From Lachnospira sp. (GTDB lineage Bacteria; Bacillota; Clostridia; Lachnospirales; Lachnospiraceae), in contig JAGATQ010000031.1 of NCBI GenBank assembly GCA_017621205.1, positions 16,166 to 80,165 on the forward strand: 64,000 bases of DNA. The letters are read 5' to 3'. This document shows positions 17,646 to 26,588 of this stretch, piece by piece. The notes beneath the pieces were generated by a model, which was not told the origin of the DNA, searched no databases, and saw nothing but the letters and a program-made list of their open reading frames with translations. Each line of letters starts with the position of its first letter. Positions within the stretch are counted from its first letter, which is position 1. A program made the position numbers and the translations under genes.

Positions 17646-18842
17646 ATGCTTAACAAAAAATCTGTTGATGATATTAATGTAAAGGGCAAGAAGGTTCTTG
17701 TTCGTTGTGATTTCAATGTACCTTTGGATGCTGACTTAAAGATTACTGACGAGAATCGTCTGGTAGCAGCTCTTCCAACCATTAAGAAGCTGATTGCTGA
17801 CGGTGGTAAGGTTATTCTTTGTTCTCATTTAGGAAAGCCGAAAGGAGAGCCTAAGCCAGAATTATCGTTAGCTCCGGTTGCTAAGAGATTATCTGAATTA
17901 TTGGGTCAGGAAGTTAAGTTTGCTGCTGATAACGAGGTAGTTGGTGCCAACGCCAGGGCAGCTGTTGATGCAATGAGTGATGGGGATGTCATTTTGCTTG
18001 AGAATACCCGTTACCGTGCAGAGGAGACCAAGAATGGAGAGGCATTTTCTAAGGATTTGGCTTCCTTATGTGAGGTATTTGTTCATGCTGCATTTGGTAC
18101 TGCACATAGAGCACATTGTTCTAATGTTGGTGTTACCGAGTATGTGGATACCGCAGTAGTTGGTTATTTAATGCAGAAGGAGATTGATTTCTTAGGCAAT
18201 GCTGTCAACAATCCAGAGAGACCTTTTGTAGCAATCCTTGGTGGTGCTAAAGTTTCTTCTAAGATTTCCGTTATTGAGAATTTATTGGATAAGGTGGATA
18301 CACTGATTATTGGTGGTGGTATGGCATATACCTTCATGGCAGCATTGGGTGAGGAAGTTGGTAAATCCTTATTAGAAGAGGATTACAAGCAGTATGCATT
18401 AGATATGTTAAAGAAGGCAGAGGAGAAGGGCGTTAAGCTTTTGATTCCGGTTGATACGGTTGTAGCGGATGACTTCTCTAACGATGCGAACTTCAAGACC
18501 GTTGGTCGTGGTGAGATTCCTGCAGATTGGGAAGGTCTGGATATTGGTCCTAAGACCTCTGAGTTATTTGCTAATGCAGTAAAGGATGCTAAGACAGTAG
18601 TTTGGAATGGTCCTATGGGATGCTTCGAGATGGAGAACTTTGCAGCTGGTACGATAGCAGTAGCCAAGGCATTAGCAGAGACAGATGCAACTACTATCAT
18701 TGGTGGTGGTGATTCTGCTGCAGCTGTTAATATCTTAGGCTTTGGTGATAAGATGACACATATTTCTACTGGTGGCGGTGCTTCCCTTGAATTTTTAGAG
18801 GGTAAGGAATTACCAGGTGTAGCAGCCGCTAACGATAAGTGA
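17646..18842 (+). CDS. pgk: Phosphoglycerate kinase
   Basis: Transfers phosphate from 1,3-bisphosphoglycerate to ADP, the first ATP-yielding step of glycolysis. Landmarks are [63 protein letters not shown] and the C-terminal GGGDSAAAV with [13 protein letters not shown]. Length 398 is typical. AAAGGAG precedes the ATG. The 255-base gap to tpiA is filled by two copies of a 116-base repeat, not by a terminator, so pgk and tpiA may share a transcript. Confidence 0.98.
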   Translation: MLNKKSVDDINVKGKKVLVRCDFNVPLDADLKITDENRLVAALPTIKKLIADGGKVILCSHLGKPKGEPKPELSLAPVAKRLSELLGQEVKFAADNEVVGANARAAVDAMSDGDVILLENTRYRAEETKNGEAFSKDLASLCEVFVHAAFGTAHRAHCSNVGVTEYVDTAVVGYLMQKEIDFLGNAVNNPERPFVAILGGAKVSSKISVIENLLDKVDTLIIGGGMAYTFMAALGEEVGKSLLEEDYKQYALDMLKKAEEKGVKLLIPVDTVVADDFSNDANFKTVGRGEIPADWEGLDIGPKTSELFANAVKDAKTVVWNGPMGCFEMENFAAGTIAVAKALAETDATTIIGGGDSAAAVNILGFGDKMTHISTGGGASLEFLEGKELPGVAAANDK

Positions 18843-19068
18843 TTCACTTAACGAATCCGAGCCAGAGGCGAAGGATGAGTTTAGTGAGAACTTATGTCGA
18901 CGCTCTTAGTGAGTGCGAGCCGAAGGCGAAGCAGGAACTTAGAAAGTCGACGAAGTGATTCACGAGAATCCATTCAGAGGCGAAGGATGAGATTAGTGAG
19001 AACTTATGTCGACGCCCTTAGTGAGTGCGAGCCGAAGGCGAAGCAGGAACTTAGAAAGTCGACGAAGT
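18841..19068 (+). repeat. Two tandem copies of a ~116-base intergenic repeat
   Basis: Copy 1 spans 18841-18956 and copy 2 18957-19068. Both start GATTCAC and end AAAGTCGACGAAGT; the last ~80 bases differ at only a few positions. Inside each copy a shorter degenerate unit (AGGCGAAG...CTTA...GTCGACG) occurs twice, so the block is really about four diverged half-units. All three plus frames contain stops, so it is not coding. It fills nearly the whole gap between pgk and tpiA. Composition is far richer in G and A than the surrounding intergenic DNA. Confidence 0.85.
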
Positions 19069-19097
19069 AATTCATAACAATAAAAAGGAGAACAGAC

Positions 19098-19850
19098 ATG
19101 TCTAGAAAGAAAATTATTGCTGGTAACTGGAAGATGAATAAGACTCCTAGCGAGGCAGTTGCTCTGGTGGAGGAGTTAAAGGACTTAGTAAAGAACGATG
19201 ATGTAGATGTTGTTTACTGTGTTCCTGCCATTGATATTGTTCCTGTTGCAGAGGCGGTTAAGGGAAGTAACGTAGCCGTTGGTGCAGAGAATATGTATTT
19301 TGAAGAGAGTGGTGCATATACAGGAGAGATTTCTGCTCCTATGCTTAAAGATGCAGGTGTTTCCTATGTAATTATCGGACATTCAGAGCGTCGTGACTAC
19401 TTCAAAGAGGATGATGTTTTATTAAACAAGAAGGTAAAGAAGGCTTTTGAGGCAGGAATTACCCCAATTCTTTGCTGTGGAGAGTCCTTAGAGCAGAGAG
19501 AGCTTGGCGTAACCATGGACTGGATTCGTCTTCAGATTAAGTCTGATTTAGATGGTGTAACCGCTGAACAGGTGAAGAAGCTTGTCATTGCATACGAGCC
19601 AATCTGGGCAATTGGAACCGGTAAGACAGCTACCTCTGACCAGGCCCAGGAGGTATGTAAGGGAATCCGTGATTTGATTGCAGAGATGTATGATGCTGCA
19701 ACTGCTGACGCTGTCCGCATTCAGTACGGTGGTTCTATGAATGCTGGTAATGCTGCTGAATTACTTGCTAAGCCGGACATTGATGGAGGTCTGATTGGTG
19801 GAGCTTCCTTAAAGGCTGATTTTGGTAAGATTGTGAATTATAACAAGTAA
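19098..19850 (+). CDS. tpiA: Triosephosphate isomerase
   Basis: Interconverts dihydroxyacetone phosphate and glyceraldehyde 3-phosphate. The TIM-barrel landmarks are complete: lysine in GNWKMN, histidine in [11 protein letters not shown], glutamate in [14 protein letters not shown], and phosphate-binding [12 protein letters not shown] and [10 protein letters not shown]. Length 250 is standard. AAAAAGGAG lies upstream of the ATG. The gene is closed by a strong terminator at 19897-19938. Confidence 0.98.
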   Translation: MSRKKIIAGNWKMNKTPSEAVALVEELKDLVKNDDVDVVYCVPAIDIVPVAEAVKGSNVAVGAENMYFEESGAYTGEISAPMLKDAGVSYVIIGHSERRDYFKEDDVLLNKKVKKAFEAGITPILCCGESLEQRELGVTMDWIRLQIKSDLDGVTAEQVKKLVIAYEPIWAIGTGKTATSDQAQEVCKGIRDLIAEMYDAATADAVRIQYGGSMNAGNAAELLAKPDIDGGLIGGASLKADFGKIVNYNK

Positions 19851-19896
19851 TTTAGGAGTATATGTTATCTGGTATACAAGTAATCTATATATGATA

Positions 19897-19938
19897 AAAC
19901 CGCTTTATTTATAAGAACATATAAATAAAGCGGTTTTT
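19897..19938 (+). terminator. Rho-independent terminator of tpiA
   Basis: AAACCGCTTTATTTAT at 19897-19912 pairs perfectly with 19921-19936 and runs into a T stretch. Confidence 0.92.
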
Positions 19939-20058
19939 AATATTGGGGGATATAAATAGGGATAAATTAATCCTTTATTCTTTCCTTTAAATGTGCTAAT
20001 ATATTTATGTGTGAATAAAAGTAGTAGAAGGCATACCTTATGTCTTCTAAAATATATA

Positions 20059-20208
20059 GATAATTGCGAAACTCGTAGTTAATAAACAAGATAGTCATAC
20101 TATTATATAAATTTACGCCTTTGTACTTTGCAACGCTGCGACAACGAAGTAAATTTATATAATAGTATGACTATCGTATCAGCAGTTTATCATTTCGCAA
20201 TTAGCTAT
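20059..20208 (+). mobile_element. Small palindromic element flanked by 12-base direct repeats (MITE-like)
   Basis: About 150 bases inserted between tpiA and gpmI. Ends are imperfect inverted repeats (GATAATTGCGAAACT on the left; TTTCGCAATTAGCTAT on the right). Immediately outside lie identical 12-base direct repeats CTAAAATATATA at 20047-20058 and 20209-20220, as expected for a target duplication. The centre (20090-20175) is an 86-base palindrome with perfect 27-base arms. A second copy of the 86-base core is at 29756-29841, and the terminal repeats recur at 40484-40552. It encodes nothing. The right direct repeat ends just before the gpmI ribosome site. Confidence 0.7.
20090..20175 (+). repeat. 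86-base palindromic core, copy 1
   Basis: Arms 20090-20116 and 20149-20175 (27 bases, perfectly complementary) flank a 32-base centre that starts GCCTTTGTAC and ends GACAACGAA. The reverse complement of 29756-29841 aligns over all 86 bases. The centre edges are identical and the arms differ at six positions, each matched by the complementary change in the other arm. Confidence 0.8.
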
Positions 20209-20241
20209 CTAAAATATATAATAAAAGGAGAATAATACATT

Positions 20242-21783
20242 ATGAGTAAGAAACCAGTTGTATTAATGGTGCTTGATGGGTATGGATTGAGTGATAAGAC
20301 AGAGGGCAATGCCATTGCACAGGCGAATACCCCTGTGATGGATAGACTGATGAAGGAATGTCCATTTGCGCCGGGTAATGCTTCCGGCTTATATGTTGGG
20401 CTTCCAGATGGACAGATGGGTAATAGTGAAGTTGGACACATGAATATTGGTGCCGGACGAGTAATCTATCAGGAGCTGACCAGGATTACCAAGAGTATTG
20501 AGGATGGAGATTTCTTTGAAGTGGAGGAATTCAAGGAGGCAGTTGAGAATTGTAAGAAACACGATTCTGCCCTGCATACCTTTGGTCTTTTATCGGATGG
20601 TGGCGTGCATAGCCATAATACACATCTGTATGGTATATTAGAGCTTGCTAAAAGAAACGGTCTTGATAAGGTATATGTGCATTGCTTTCTTGATGGAAGG
20701 GATACCCCGCCAACTTCTGGTAAGGAGTTTGTTCAGGAGCTTCAGAATAAAATTGACGAAATTGGTGTTGGTAAGATTGCCTCTGTTCACGGTCGTTACT
20801 ATGCGATGGACAGAGATAACCGCTGGGACCGTGTAGAGAAGGCATATAGTGCTTTGGTATATGGTGAAGGTAACACAGCTGATAATGCAGTAGACTGTGT
20901 ACAGGCATCTTATGATGATGGCAATAATGATGAATTTGTGATTCCAACTGTAATTATGGAGAATGGGGCTCCCGTTGCTACCATTAAGGCAAATGATTCT
21001 ATTATATTCTTTAATTTCCGTCCAGACCGTGCGAGAGAGATTACAAGAACCTTCTGTGATGAGAAGTTTGACAGCTTTGAGCGTAAGAATGGCTTCCTGC
21101 CTCTTACTTATGTATGCTTTACTGATTATGATGAAACAATTGGCAATAAATTGGTTGCATTTAAAAAGCAGAACGTAGAGAATACCTTTGGTGAGTATCT
21201 CGCCTCTAAGGGGAAGACCCAGCTTCGTCTGGCAGAGACAGAGAAATATGCCCATGTAACTTTTTTCTTTAACGGTGGCGTGGAAGAACCAAACAAGGAC
21301 GAAGACCGTTCTTTGGTGAAGTCGCCAGCCGTTGCGACCTATGATTTGCAGCCAGAGATGAGTGCTCCAGAGGTTGGAGAGCGTCTGACTGCTGCTATCA
21401 CATCTGGTAAGTATGATGTGATTGTTATTAATTTTGCTAATCCGGATATGGTTGGACATACTGGTGTAATTGCTGCGGCTGTGAAAGCGGTAGAGCGGAT
21501 TGACCAATGCGTTGGTGCGGCTGTTGAAGCAATTAGAAGTGTGGATGGCGCGATGTTTATCTGTGCTGACCATGGTAATGCAGAGAAAATGATTGATTAT
21601 GAGACTGGTGAACCGCACACTGCCCATACGACTAACCAGGTTCCGTTCATTCTGGTGAATTATCCGGAGTGTAAGGCATTAAGAGAGGGCGGGGCACTCT
21701 GCGATATTGCACCGACGCTTCTTGAGATGTTAGAGCTTGAGCAGCCTGAAGAAATGACTGGTAAGAGTCTTATTATAAAATAA
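20242..21783 (+). CDS. gpmI: 2,3-bisphosphoglycerate-independent phosphoglycerate mutase
   Basis: Manganese-dependent enzyme that converts 3- to 2-phosphoglycerate through a phosphoserine intermediate. The alkaline-phosphatase-like fold is shown by MVLDGYGLS at the start, nucleophile serine in GNSEVGHMNIGAGR, HGRYYAMDRDNRWDR, and metal ligands in NFANPDMVGHTG and ADHGNAEKM. Length 513 is typical. AAAAGGAG at 20223-20230 fixes the start. It follows the small palindromic element, so its promoter, not identified with confidence, must lie in or before that element. Confidence 0.97.
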   Translation: MSKKPVVLMVLDGYGLSDKTEGNAIAQANTPVMDRLMKECPFAPGNASGLYVGLPDGQMGNSEVGHMNIGAGRVIYQELTRITKSIEDGDFFEVEEFKEAVENCKKHDSALHTFGLLSDGGVHSHNTHLYGILELAKRNGLDKVYVHCFLDGRDTPPTSGKEFVQELQNKIDEIGVGKIASVHGRYYAMDRDNRWDRVEKAYSALVYGEGNTADNAVDCVQASYDDGNNDEFVIPTVIMENGAPVATIKANDSIIFFNFRPDRAREITRTFCDEKFDSFERKNGFLPLTYVCFTDYDETIGNKLVAFKKQNVENTFGEYLASKGKTQLRLAETEKYAHVTFFFNGGVEEPNKDEDRSLVKSPAVATYDLQPEMSAPEVGERLTAAITSGKYDVIVINFANPDMVGHTGVIAAAVKAVERIDQCVGAAVEAIRSVDGAMFICADHGNAEKMIDYETGEPHTAHTTNQVPFILVNYPECKALREGGALCDIAPTLLEMLELEQPEEMTGKSLIIK

Positions 21784-21841
21784 TTTAATGCTGTATTAAA
21801 CGATAGTTAGGTGTCACATTATTTTAGTCATCAATTAATAC

Positions 21842-21884
21842 AACCGCCAATGTTGTTCTATTTATAAGGACTGTATTGGCGGTT
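21842..21884 (+). terminator. Terminator of gpmI
   Basis: AACCGCCAAT at 21842-21851 pairs with ATTGGCGGTT at 21875-21884 across a 23-base loop, followed by ATTTCATTT. The rest of the gap to 22157 is AT-rich with no ORF; a TATAAT at 22132-22137 may serve the next gene but lacks a convincing -35. Confidence 0.7.
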
Positions 21885-22157
21885 ATTTCATTTAAAAAAT
21901 TCCCAATTTTACTTTGATACAATCAGATATGCTCTAAGTAGTTTTTTGCAATAATTAAGCGAATATTCTATCTATTTGATGAAAAATTTACAAAATATTC
22001 ATATAATCATAGACAAAAGACTGGAAAAATAATGTGAAATAATATACAATATATAGAGTGTGCGATTCATATTATAATAATAGATATTGCGGTTATGATA
22101 ATTTTGATTAAATAAAAGAGGGCTTGCTTAGTATAATATACAGTTGGAGATGATGAC

Positions 22158-24479
22158 ATGGGAAAAAGAATGAATATTGCATTATTTATGGGAATGATTG
22201 AGAATGATTTTTCCTATTCCATATGTGAAGGCGTCATGATGGGGGCTAAAAGTATTGATGCGAACTTGTTTATTTTACCAGCGGGAATTATTAATGCGGT
22301 ATATGATGATGAGCAGTCTAATTATTACCGTTATCAGTATAATACACTTTATTCTTTTGCTAATATGCCATCTCTGGATGCTATTTTAATTGAATACGGT
22401 ACGGTTACATCTTTTTTGAATGAGGAGGAGCAGAAGGAATTTCTCTCTCAGTTTGGTGACGTGCCGGTTATCCTGTTGTATGGTGACAAGCCGGGATTTT
22501 CAAGCGCCTGTATTGATAACCGTGCAGGAATGCGGCATGCAATCACGCATTTGGTGGAGCATCATGAGTGCCAGCATATAGCGTTTGTTAGTGGTCCTGC
22601 ATCGAACCTGGATGCTGCTGAGCGTTTGCAGGTTTATCGTGATGTGATGGCGGAACATAATCTTGTTGTGCCGGAGGATTATGTAATATATGGTAATTTT
22701 TCTGAATACTGCCGTGAAGATGTGATTGATTTTCTGAAGAAGCATCCTGAGGTGGAAGCGATTGCCTGTGCCAATGATGATATGGCAAAGGGTGTGTATA
22801 GGGCATTGGAGGAGCTTAATCTGCATCCGGGAGTGGATGTTCTGGTAACAGGATTTGATGACAGTCCTACTGCTATGATGGTAGAACCACATATGACGAC
22901 GGTGAAGGCAGATGTGAAGGAGCTTGCGTATGCTGCCGTATTGGAGTGTCCGAATGTTATTGCGGGCAAGGAGGTTCATAAGCTTGTAGAGTCTAAGCTA
23001 GTGACAAGGGGGTCATGTGGTTGTAATAATCTGGATTCCGTCAATGCATCCTTTCGAAGTGACATTACATTTATGGAGGAGCAGCAGATATTAGAGCTTG
23101 CGGATCAGGTCTATGAGAGACATTTTAATATTTATTTTGGTGATAAATCTATAAAGAAAATTCAAAAAATATTACAAGACTTTTTTATCTATGTTTTCCA
23201 TCTGGTAACCAAGGATGGCAAGCTTTTATTAGACAGGAAAGATTTCAGCACTGAATTTTTAAAGTATGCCAGTGTATATAAGAAAGGATATGTGGATTTA
23301 GATGTGTTCTTCTCCATTAATTCTACGCTTTGCGGATGTCTTTGCCCTTTATTAGCTTCCGCAGAGGATCAGTTGGTTCTGGTTCAGGAATTTGCAGTCA
23401 TGAATCAGGAGCTGATGCTTAGTGTAACAAAACAGAGTGTTGCTGTGGATGATGAAATGAAGCTTTTTGAGGTGTTGTTATCGACAACTACAAGAGATAT
23501 GCTTCAGTTTGCCAACGAAGAACGTAGACGTTATAACACGATTATTAAGAAATTTAAAATGTTAAAATTCCAATCCAGTTATTTATTTTCCTATGGTGAT
23601 GGGATAGTCCATGAGCGGGATGAGAAGTGGACAATGCCAGAGGCACTCTATCTTAATGCTTATCACAATAATGATGAGCAGGGATTATATAAAGGAAAAG
23701 AAAAGAAGATTGTGACCCAGAACATTTTTTCTTCTGATTTGATGCCGAATGACCGACGTATCGACATGCTGGTTATGCCGTTATTTTCTGGTGTAAGACA
23801 ATATGGGCTGCTGTTTACGGAATCTACGATTAATTATTTCCGGTATGCGACGGAGATGGCGTGTCAGGTTAGTGTTTCTTTGGAAGTGATTTTACTCTTG
23901 GAGGAACAGAATCTTATTAAACAGGAGCTGGAACAGAGCTTGCAGGAAACTGTTGAACGGAATCGGGAATTAGACGAGATGAGCCGCATTGACCCATTGA
24001 CACAGATTGCAAACCGCCGTGGTTTTATTACCAAGGTAAAGCAGTTGGTTACCAATCCGCATAATAAGGGTAAACGGGCAGTTGCAGTGTATGCGGATAT
24101 GGATAACCTCAAGATTGTAAATGATGAATTTGGCCATGATGATGGGGATTTTGCCCTAACCTCTATTGCTCACATTCTGACAGATTCTTTCCGTGAATCT
24201 GATGTTGTCGGAAGGATGGGAGGAGATGAGTTTGCTGCCTTTGCCATTGTGAATCAGGAGGATTATTGTAATATTATTCGTGAACGGATTCGCAATGTAT
24301 CCAAGGAGTTTAATGATCATTGTGACAAACCATATTATGTTAATATGAGTGTGGGGGTATACGAGTTCGTTATTGACGAGGGTATCAATATCGAGCATAT
24401 GCTTAATGCAGCGGATGAGAATCTTTATCAAGAGAAGAAAACGAAGAAGAAAGTGGTCTATAAGAATTCAAATATATAA
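22158..24479 (+). CDS. Cytoplasmic diguanylate cyclase with LacI-type ligand-binding domain
   Basis: 773 residues, no signal peptide or membrane helix. Residues about 5-285 resemble the effector-binding half of LacI/GalR regulators (periplasmic-binding fold; IACANDDMAKGVYRAL, VLVTGFDDSPTAMMVEPHMTTV) but there is no DNA-binding helix-turn-helix. A middle region of about 300 residues is unassigned, followed by a short coiled stretch and a GGDEF domain. The active site GGDEF is intact at residues 688-692 and the inhibitory I-site RESD at 679-682, so it should synthesise c-di-GMP with product inhibition. It stands alone between gpmI and eno, suggesting that it senses a sugar or related metabolite; the ligand is unknown. 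Confidence 0.85.
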   Translation: MGKRMNIALFMGMIENDFSYSICEGVMMGAKSIDANLFILPAGIINAVYDDEQSNYYRYQYNTLYSFANMPSLDAILIEYGTVTSFLNEEEQKEFLSQFGDVPVILLYGDKPGFSSACIDNRAGMRHAITHLVEHHECQHIAFVSGPASNLDAAERLQVYRDVMAEHNLVVPEDYVIYGNFSEYCREDVIDFLKKHPEVEAIACANDDMAKGVYRALEELNLHPGVDVLVTGFDDSPTAMMVEPHMTTVKADVKELAYAAVLECPNVIAGKEVHKLVESKLVTRGSCGCNNLDSVNASFRSDITFMEEQQILELADQVYERHFNIYFGDKSIKKIQKILQDFFIYVFHLVTKDGKLLLDRKDFSTEFLKYASVYKKGYVDLDVFFSINSTLCGCLCPLLASAEDQLVLVQEFAVMNQELMLSVTKQSVAVDDEMKLFEVLLSTTTRDMLQFANEERRRYNTIIKKFKMLKFQSSYLFSYGDGIVHERDEKWTMPEALYLNAYHNNDEQGLYKGKEKKIVTQNIFSSDLMPNDRRIDMLVMPLFSGVRQYGLLFTESTINYFRYATEMACQVSVSLEVILLLEEQNLIKQELEQSLQETVERNRELDEMSRIDPLTQIANRRGFITKVKQLVTNPHNKGKRAVAVYADMDNLKIVNDEFGHDDGDFALTSIAHILTDSFRESDVVGRMGGDEFAAFAIVNQEDYCNIIRERIRNVSKEFNDHCDKPYYVNMSVGVYEFVIDEGINIEHMLNAADENLYQEKKTKKKVVYKNSNI

Positions 24480-24526
24480 ACAACTCGGTTTTCCTTATAA
24501 TGATTAAAGCTTGGTCTATTTTTCTG

Positions 24527-24561
24527 CCGGTGAGTATCACAGATACTTACCGGTATTTTTT
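24527..24561 (+). terminator. Terminator of the diguanylate cyclase gene
   Basis: CCGGTGAGTATC at 24527-24538 pairs with GATACTTACCGG at 24542-24553 (one G-T), followed by TATTTTTT. Confidence 0.88.
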
Positions 24562-24754
24562 GTTGTCACATAAGTAACAAGCTAAACGCTTGCATCTGGC
24601 AGTTAAATTATCTTTGAAAAAGTCATTGCTGTTATTTTTTGGAATTTGTGTATAAAAAAACGGTATTAGGTTCATATTAGTGTTAGAAAAGCTGTTCAGG
24701 CTTCTGTATGCTGAAGCTAAACATGCTTGGTAGTAACGAATGGAGGCTTTTAAA

Positions 24755-26068
24755 ATGAAGAAGGAAAATGCAATTATTACAAATGTTTGTGCCAGAGAGG
24801 TGTTGGATTCCAGAGGTAATCCGACCGTTGAGGTAGAGATTACGGTAAATGATGAGGTTACGGCTTCTGCGATTGTGCCTTCCGGTGCTTCTACCGGGCA
24901 GCATGAAGCGGTGGAGCTTCGAGATGGGGAAAAACGTTATGGCGGACAGGGTGTGATGAAGGCAGTTACGAATGTAAATGCAAGAATCAGTGACCATTTA
25001 GAGGGAATGGATGTATTTGGCCAGAGAGAAATTGATGCCATGTTGATTGAGCTGGATGGGACACCTAATAAATCAAAGCTTGGAGCCAATGCTACACTTG
25101 GGGTATCCCTTGCCTGTGCAAAAGCGGCGGCAGCATATTTGAAGCAACCCCTTTATCGCTATATTGGGGGAAGCAACAGCTATGTAATGCCGATTCCTAT
25201 GATGAATATTTTAAATGGTGGAAAGCATGCAGATAATACGGTGGATTTGCAGGAGTTTATGATTATGCCTGTGGGAGCAGATTCCATTACCGATGCAATC
25301 CGTATTTGTGTGGAAATCTACCATCAGCTAAAGAAGCTGTTAAATGAGGCTGGACACAATACCGCAGTTGGTGATGAAGGTGGCTTTGCACCGGACCTTG
25401 CGGGCAGCAAAGAGGTACTAAAATTTATTGTGGATGCGATTGATGCGGCGGGATACCGTGCTGGTGAGGATGTAAAGATTGCCATTGATGCAGCAGCGTC
25501 AGAGCTTTACGATGAAAATACAGAGCTTTACTATTTTCCGGGAGAAAGTAAAATGACAGGAAAAGAGGTTTTCCGTAACGCAGAGGAAATGGTGCAATAT
25601 TACGAAGGCTTGATAGAACAGTTCCCGATTCTTTCTATTGAGGATGGATTAAACGAAAACGATATGAAGGGCTGGAAGCTTCTGACCTACCGTCTAGGTG
25701 GGAGAGTGCAGCTTGTGGGAGACGATTTGTTTGTCACGAATACGACACGGTTAAAGGATGGCATCGCAGATGGCATTGCCAATTCTATTTTAATCAAGTT
25801 TAACCAGATTGGAACCCTGACAGAAACATTGGAAGCCATTGAGATGGCACAGCGGGCAGGTTATACTACTGTGATTTCCCATCGTTCCGGTGAGACAGAG
25901 GATGCAACCATTGCTGATTTGGCAGTGGCGGTCAATGCCGGACAGATAAAGACAGGAGCTCCATGCAGGTCTGACCGTACGGCAAAGTATAACCAGCTTA
26001 TGCGCATAGAAGAAGAATTGGGACAAAATGCAGTATTTGGCTATAAGCAATGCAAAAAAGAAGTTTAA
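24755..26068 (+). CDS. eno: Enolase
   Basis: Converts 2-phosphoglycerate to phosphoenolpyruvate; also a frequent partner of RNA-decay enzymes in Firmicutes. Landmarks are [15 protein letters not shown] near the N-terminus, [57 protein letters not shown] and the active-site loop [20 protein letters not shown] at 24755 is preferred to the in-frame ATG at 24740: GGAGG at 24742-24746 is correctly spaced for the former, and the latter codon overlaps it. Resulting length is 437. A separate promoter for secG lies just downstream. Confidence 0.97.
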   Translation: MKKENAIITNVCAREVLDSRGNPTVEVEITVNDEVTASAIVPSGASTGQHEAVELRDGEKRYGGQGVMKAVTNVNARISDHLEGMDVFGQREIDAMLIELDGTPNKSKLGANATLGVSLACAKAAAAYLKQPLYRYIGGSNSYVMPIPMMNILNGGKHADNTVDLQEFMIMPVGADSITDAIRICVEIYHQLKKLLNEAGHNTAVGDEGGFAPDLAGSKEVLKFIVDAIDAAGYRAGEDVKIAIDAAASELYDENTELYYFPGESKMTGKEVFRNAEEMVQYYEGLIEQFPILSIEDGLNENDMKGWKLLTYRLGGRVQLVGDDLFVTNTTRLKDGIADGIANSILIKFNQIGTLTETLEAIEMAQRAGYTTVISHRSGETEDATIADLAVAVNAGQIKTGAPCRSDRTAKYNQLMRIEEELGQNAVFGYKQCKKEV

Positions 26069-26082
26069 TCTGAAAAAAATGG

Positions 26083-26111
26083 TTGAATAAATGGCTTCCT
26101 TATGTTAAACT
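26083..26111 (+). promoter_or_regulatory. secG promoter, extended -10 type
   Basis: TTGAAT at 26083-26088, 17-base spacer, TAAACT at 26106-26111, with TG one base upstream of the -10 box. Confidence 0.6.
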
Positions 26112-26162
26112 TATAGCTGTGATTTTTGAACAGTATGTGTTTGCATATAGGAGGTAGTAATT

Positions 26163-26405
26163 ATGAAGTTAGCACTTCAGATTGTATTAATGGTAATAGC
26201 CGTTTTGATTTGTGTGATTGTTTTATGTCAGGAAGGTAAAGATGCGGGATTTGGTGGAGGAGCGTTCACCGGACAGGCTGGAGATACTTATTATAGCAAG
26301 AATAAGAGACATACGATTGAGGGTAAGCTTGAAATTATCACGGTAGTATTAGGTGTATTATTCTTTGTTGTTGCTATGGTATTGAATTTAAGCTATTTTA
26401 ACTAG
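26163..26405 (+). CDS. secG: Protein translocase subunit SecG
   Basis: Small accessory subunit of the SecYEG channel. 80 residues with two membrane helices (about 3-22 and 57-77) joined by the family loop CQEGKDAGFGGGAFTGQAGDTYY. AGGAGG precedes the ATG. Neighbour rnr and then smpB follow, the order seen in many Firmicutes. A terminator at 26430-26460 separates it from rnr. Confidence 0.95.
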   Translation: MKLALQIVLMVIAVLICVIVLCQEGKDAGFGGGAFTGQAGDTYYSKNKRHTIEGKLEIITVVLGVLFFVVAMVLNLSYFN

Positions 26406-26429
26406 ACATAAAATTGGATTATGGTTGGG

Positions 26430-26460
26430 ACGGGTTGCAAGAAAGGCAGCCCGTTTTTTT
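26430..26460 (+). terminator. Terminator of secG
   Basis: ACGGGTTGC at 26430-26438 pairs with GCAGCCCGT at 26446-26454 (one G-T), followed by seven T residues. Confidence 0.9.
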
Positions 26461-26485
26461 ATTCGCAATTTGGTATGAGACATGG

Positions 26486-26535
26486 TATAATTGACCTAAG
26501 GAGGGGGCCACGAAGTGGGAAGATACCCTTAGGTC
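26486..26535 (+). promoter_or_regulatory. rnr promoter with overlapping start-site palindrome
   Basis: Extended -10 box TGGTATAAT (TATAAT at 26486-26491) without a good -35. GACCTAAGG at 26493-26501 is perfectly inverted at 26527-26535, enclosing a second hairpin CCAC-GAA-GTGG at 26508-26518. The predicted start falls in the left arm, so this could be an operator or a 5' mRNA stem protecting rnr mRNA. Confidence 0.45.
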
Positions 26536-26588
26536 GGCTTACTTTATAAAGAAAACGTAACAACAATATATAGACTGGGGGTGTTTTC

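Noticed and set aside
20638..21627. Minus-strand ORF of 329 codons opposite gpmI
   Set aside because: Antisense shadow of a well-supported enzyme gene; composition and lack of a start signal argue against it.
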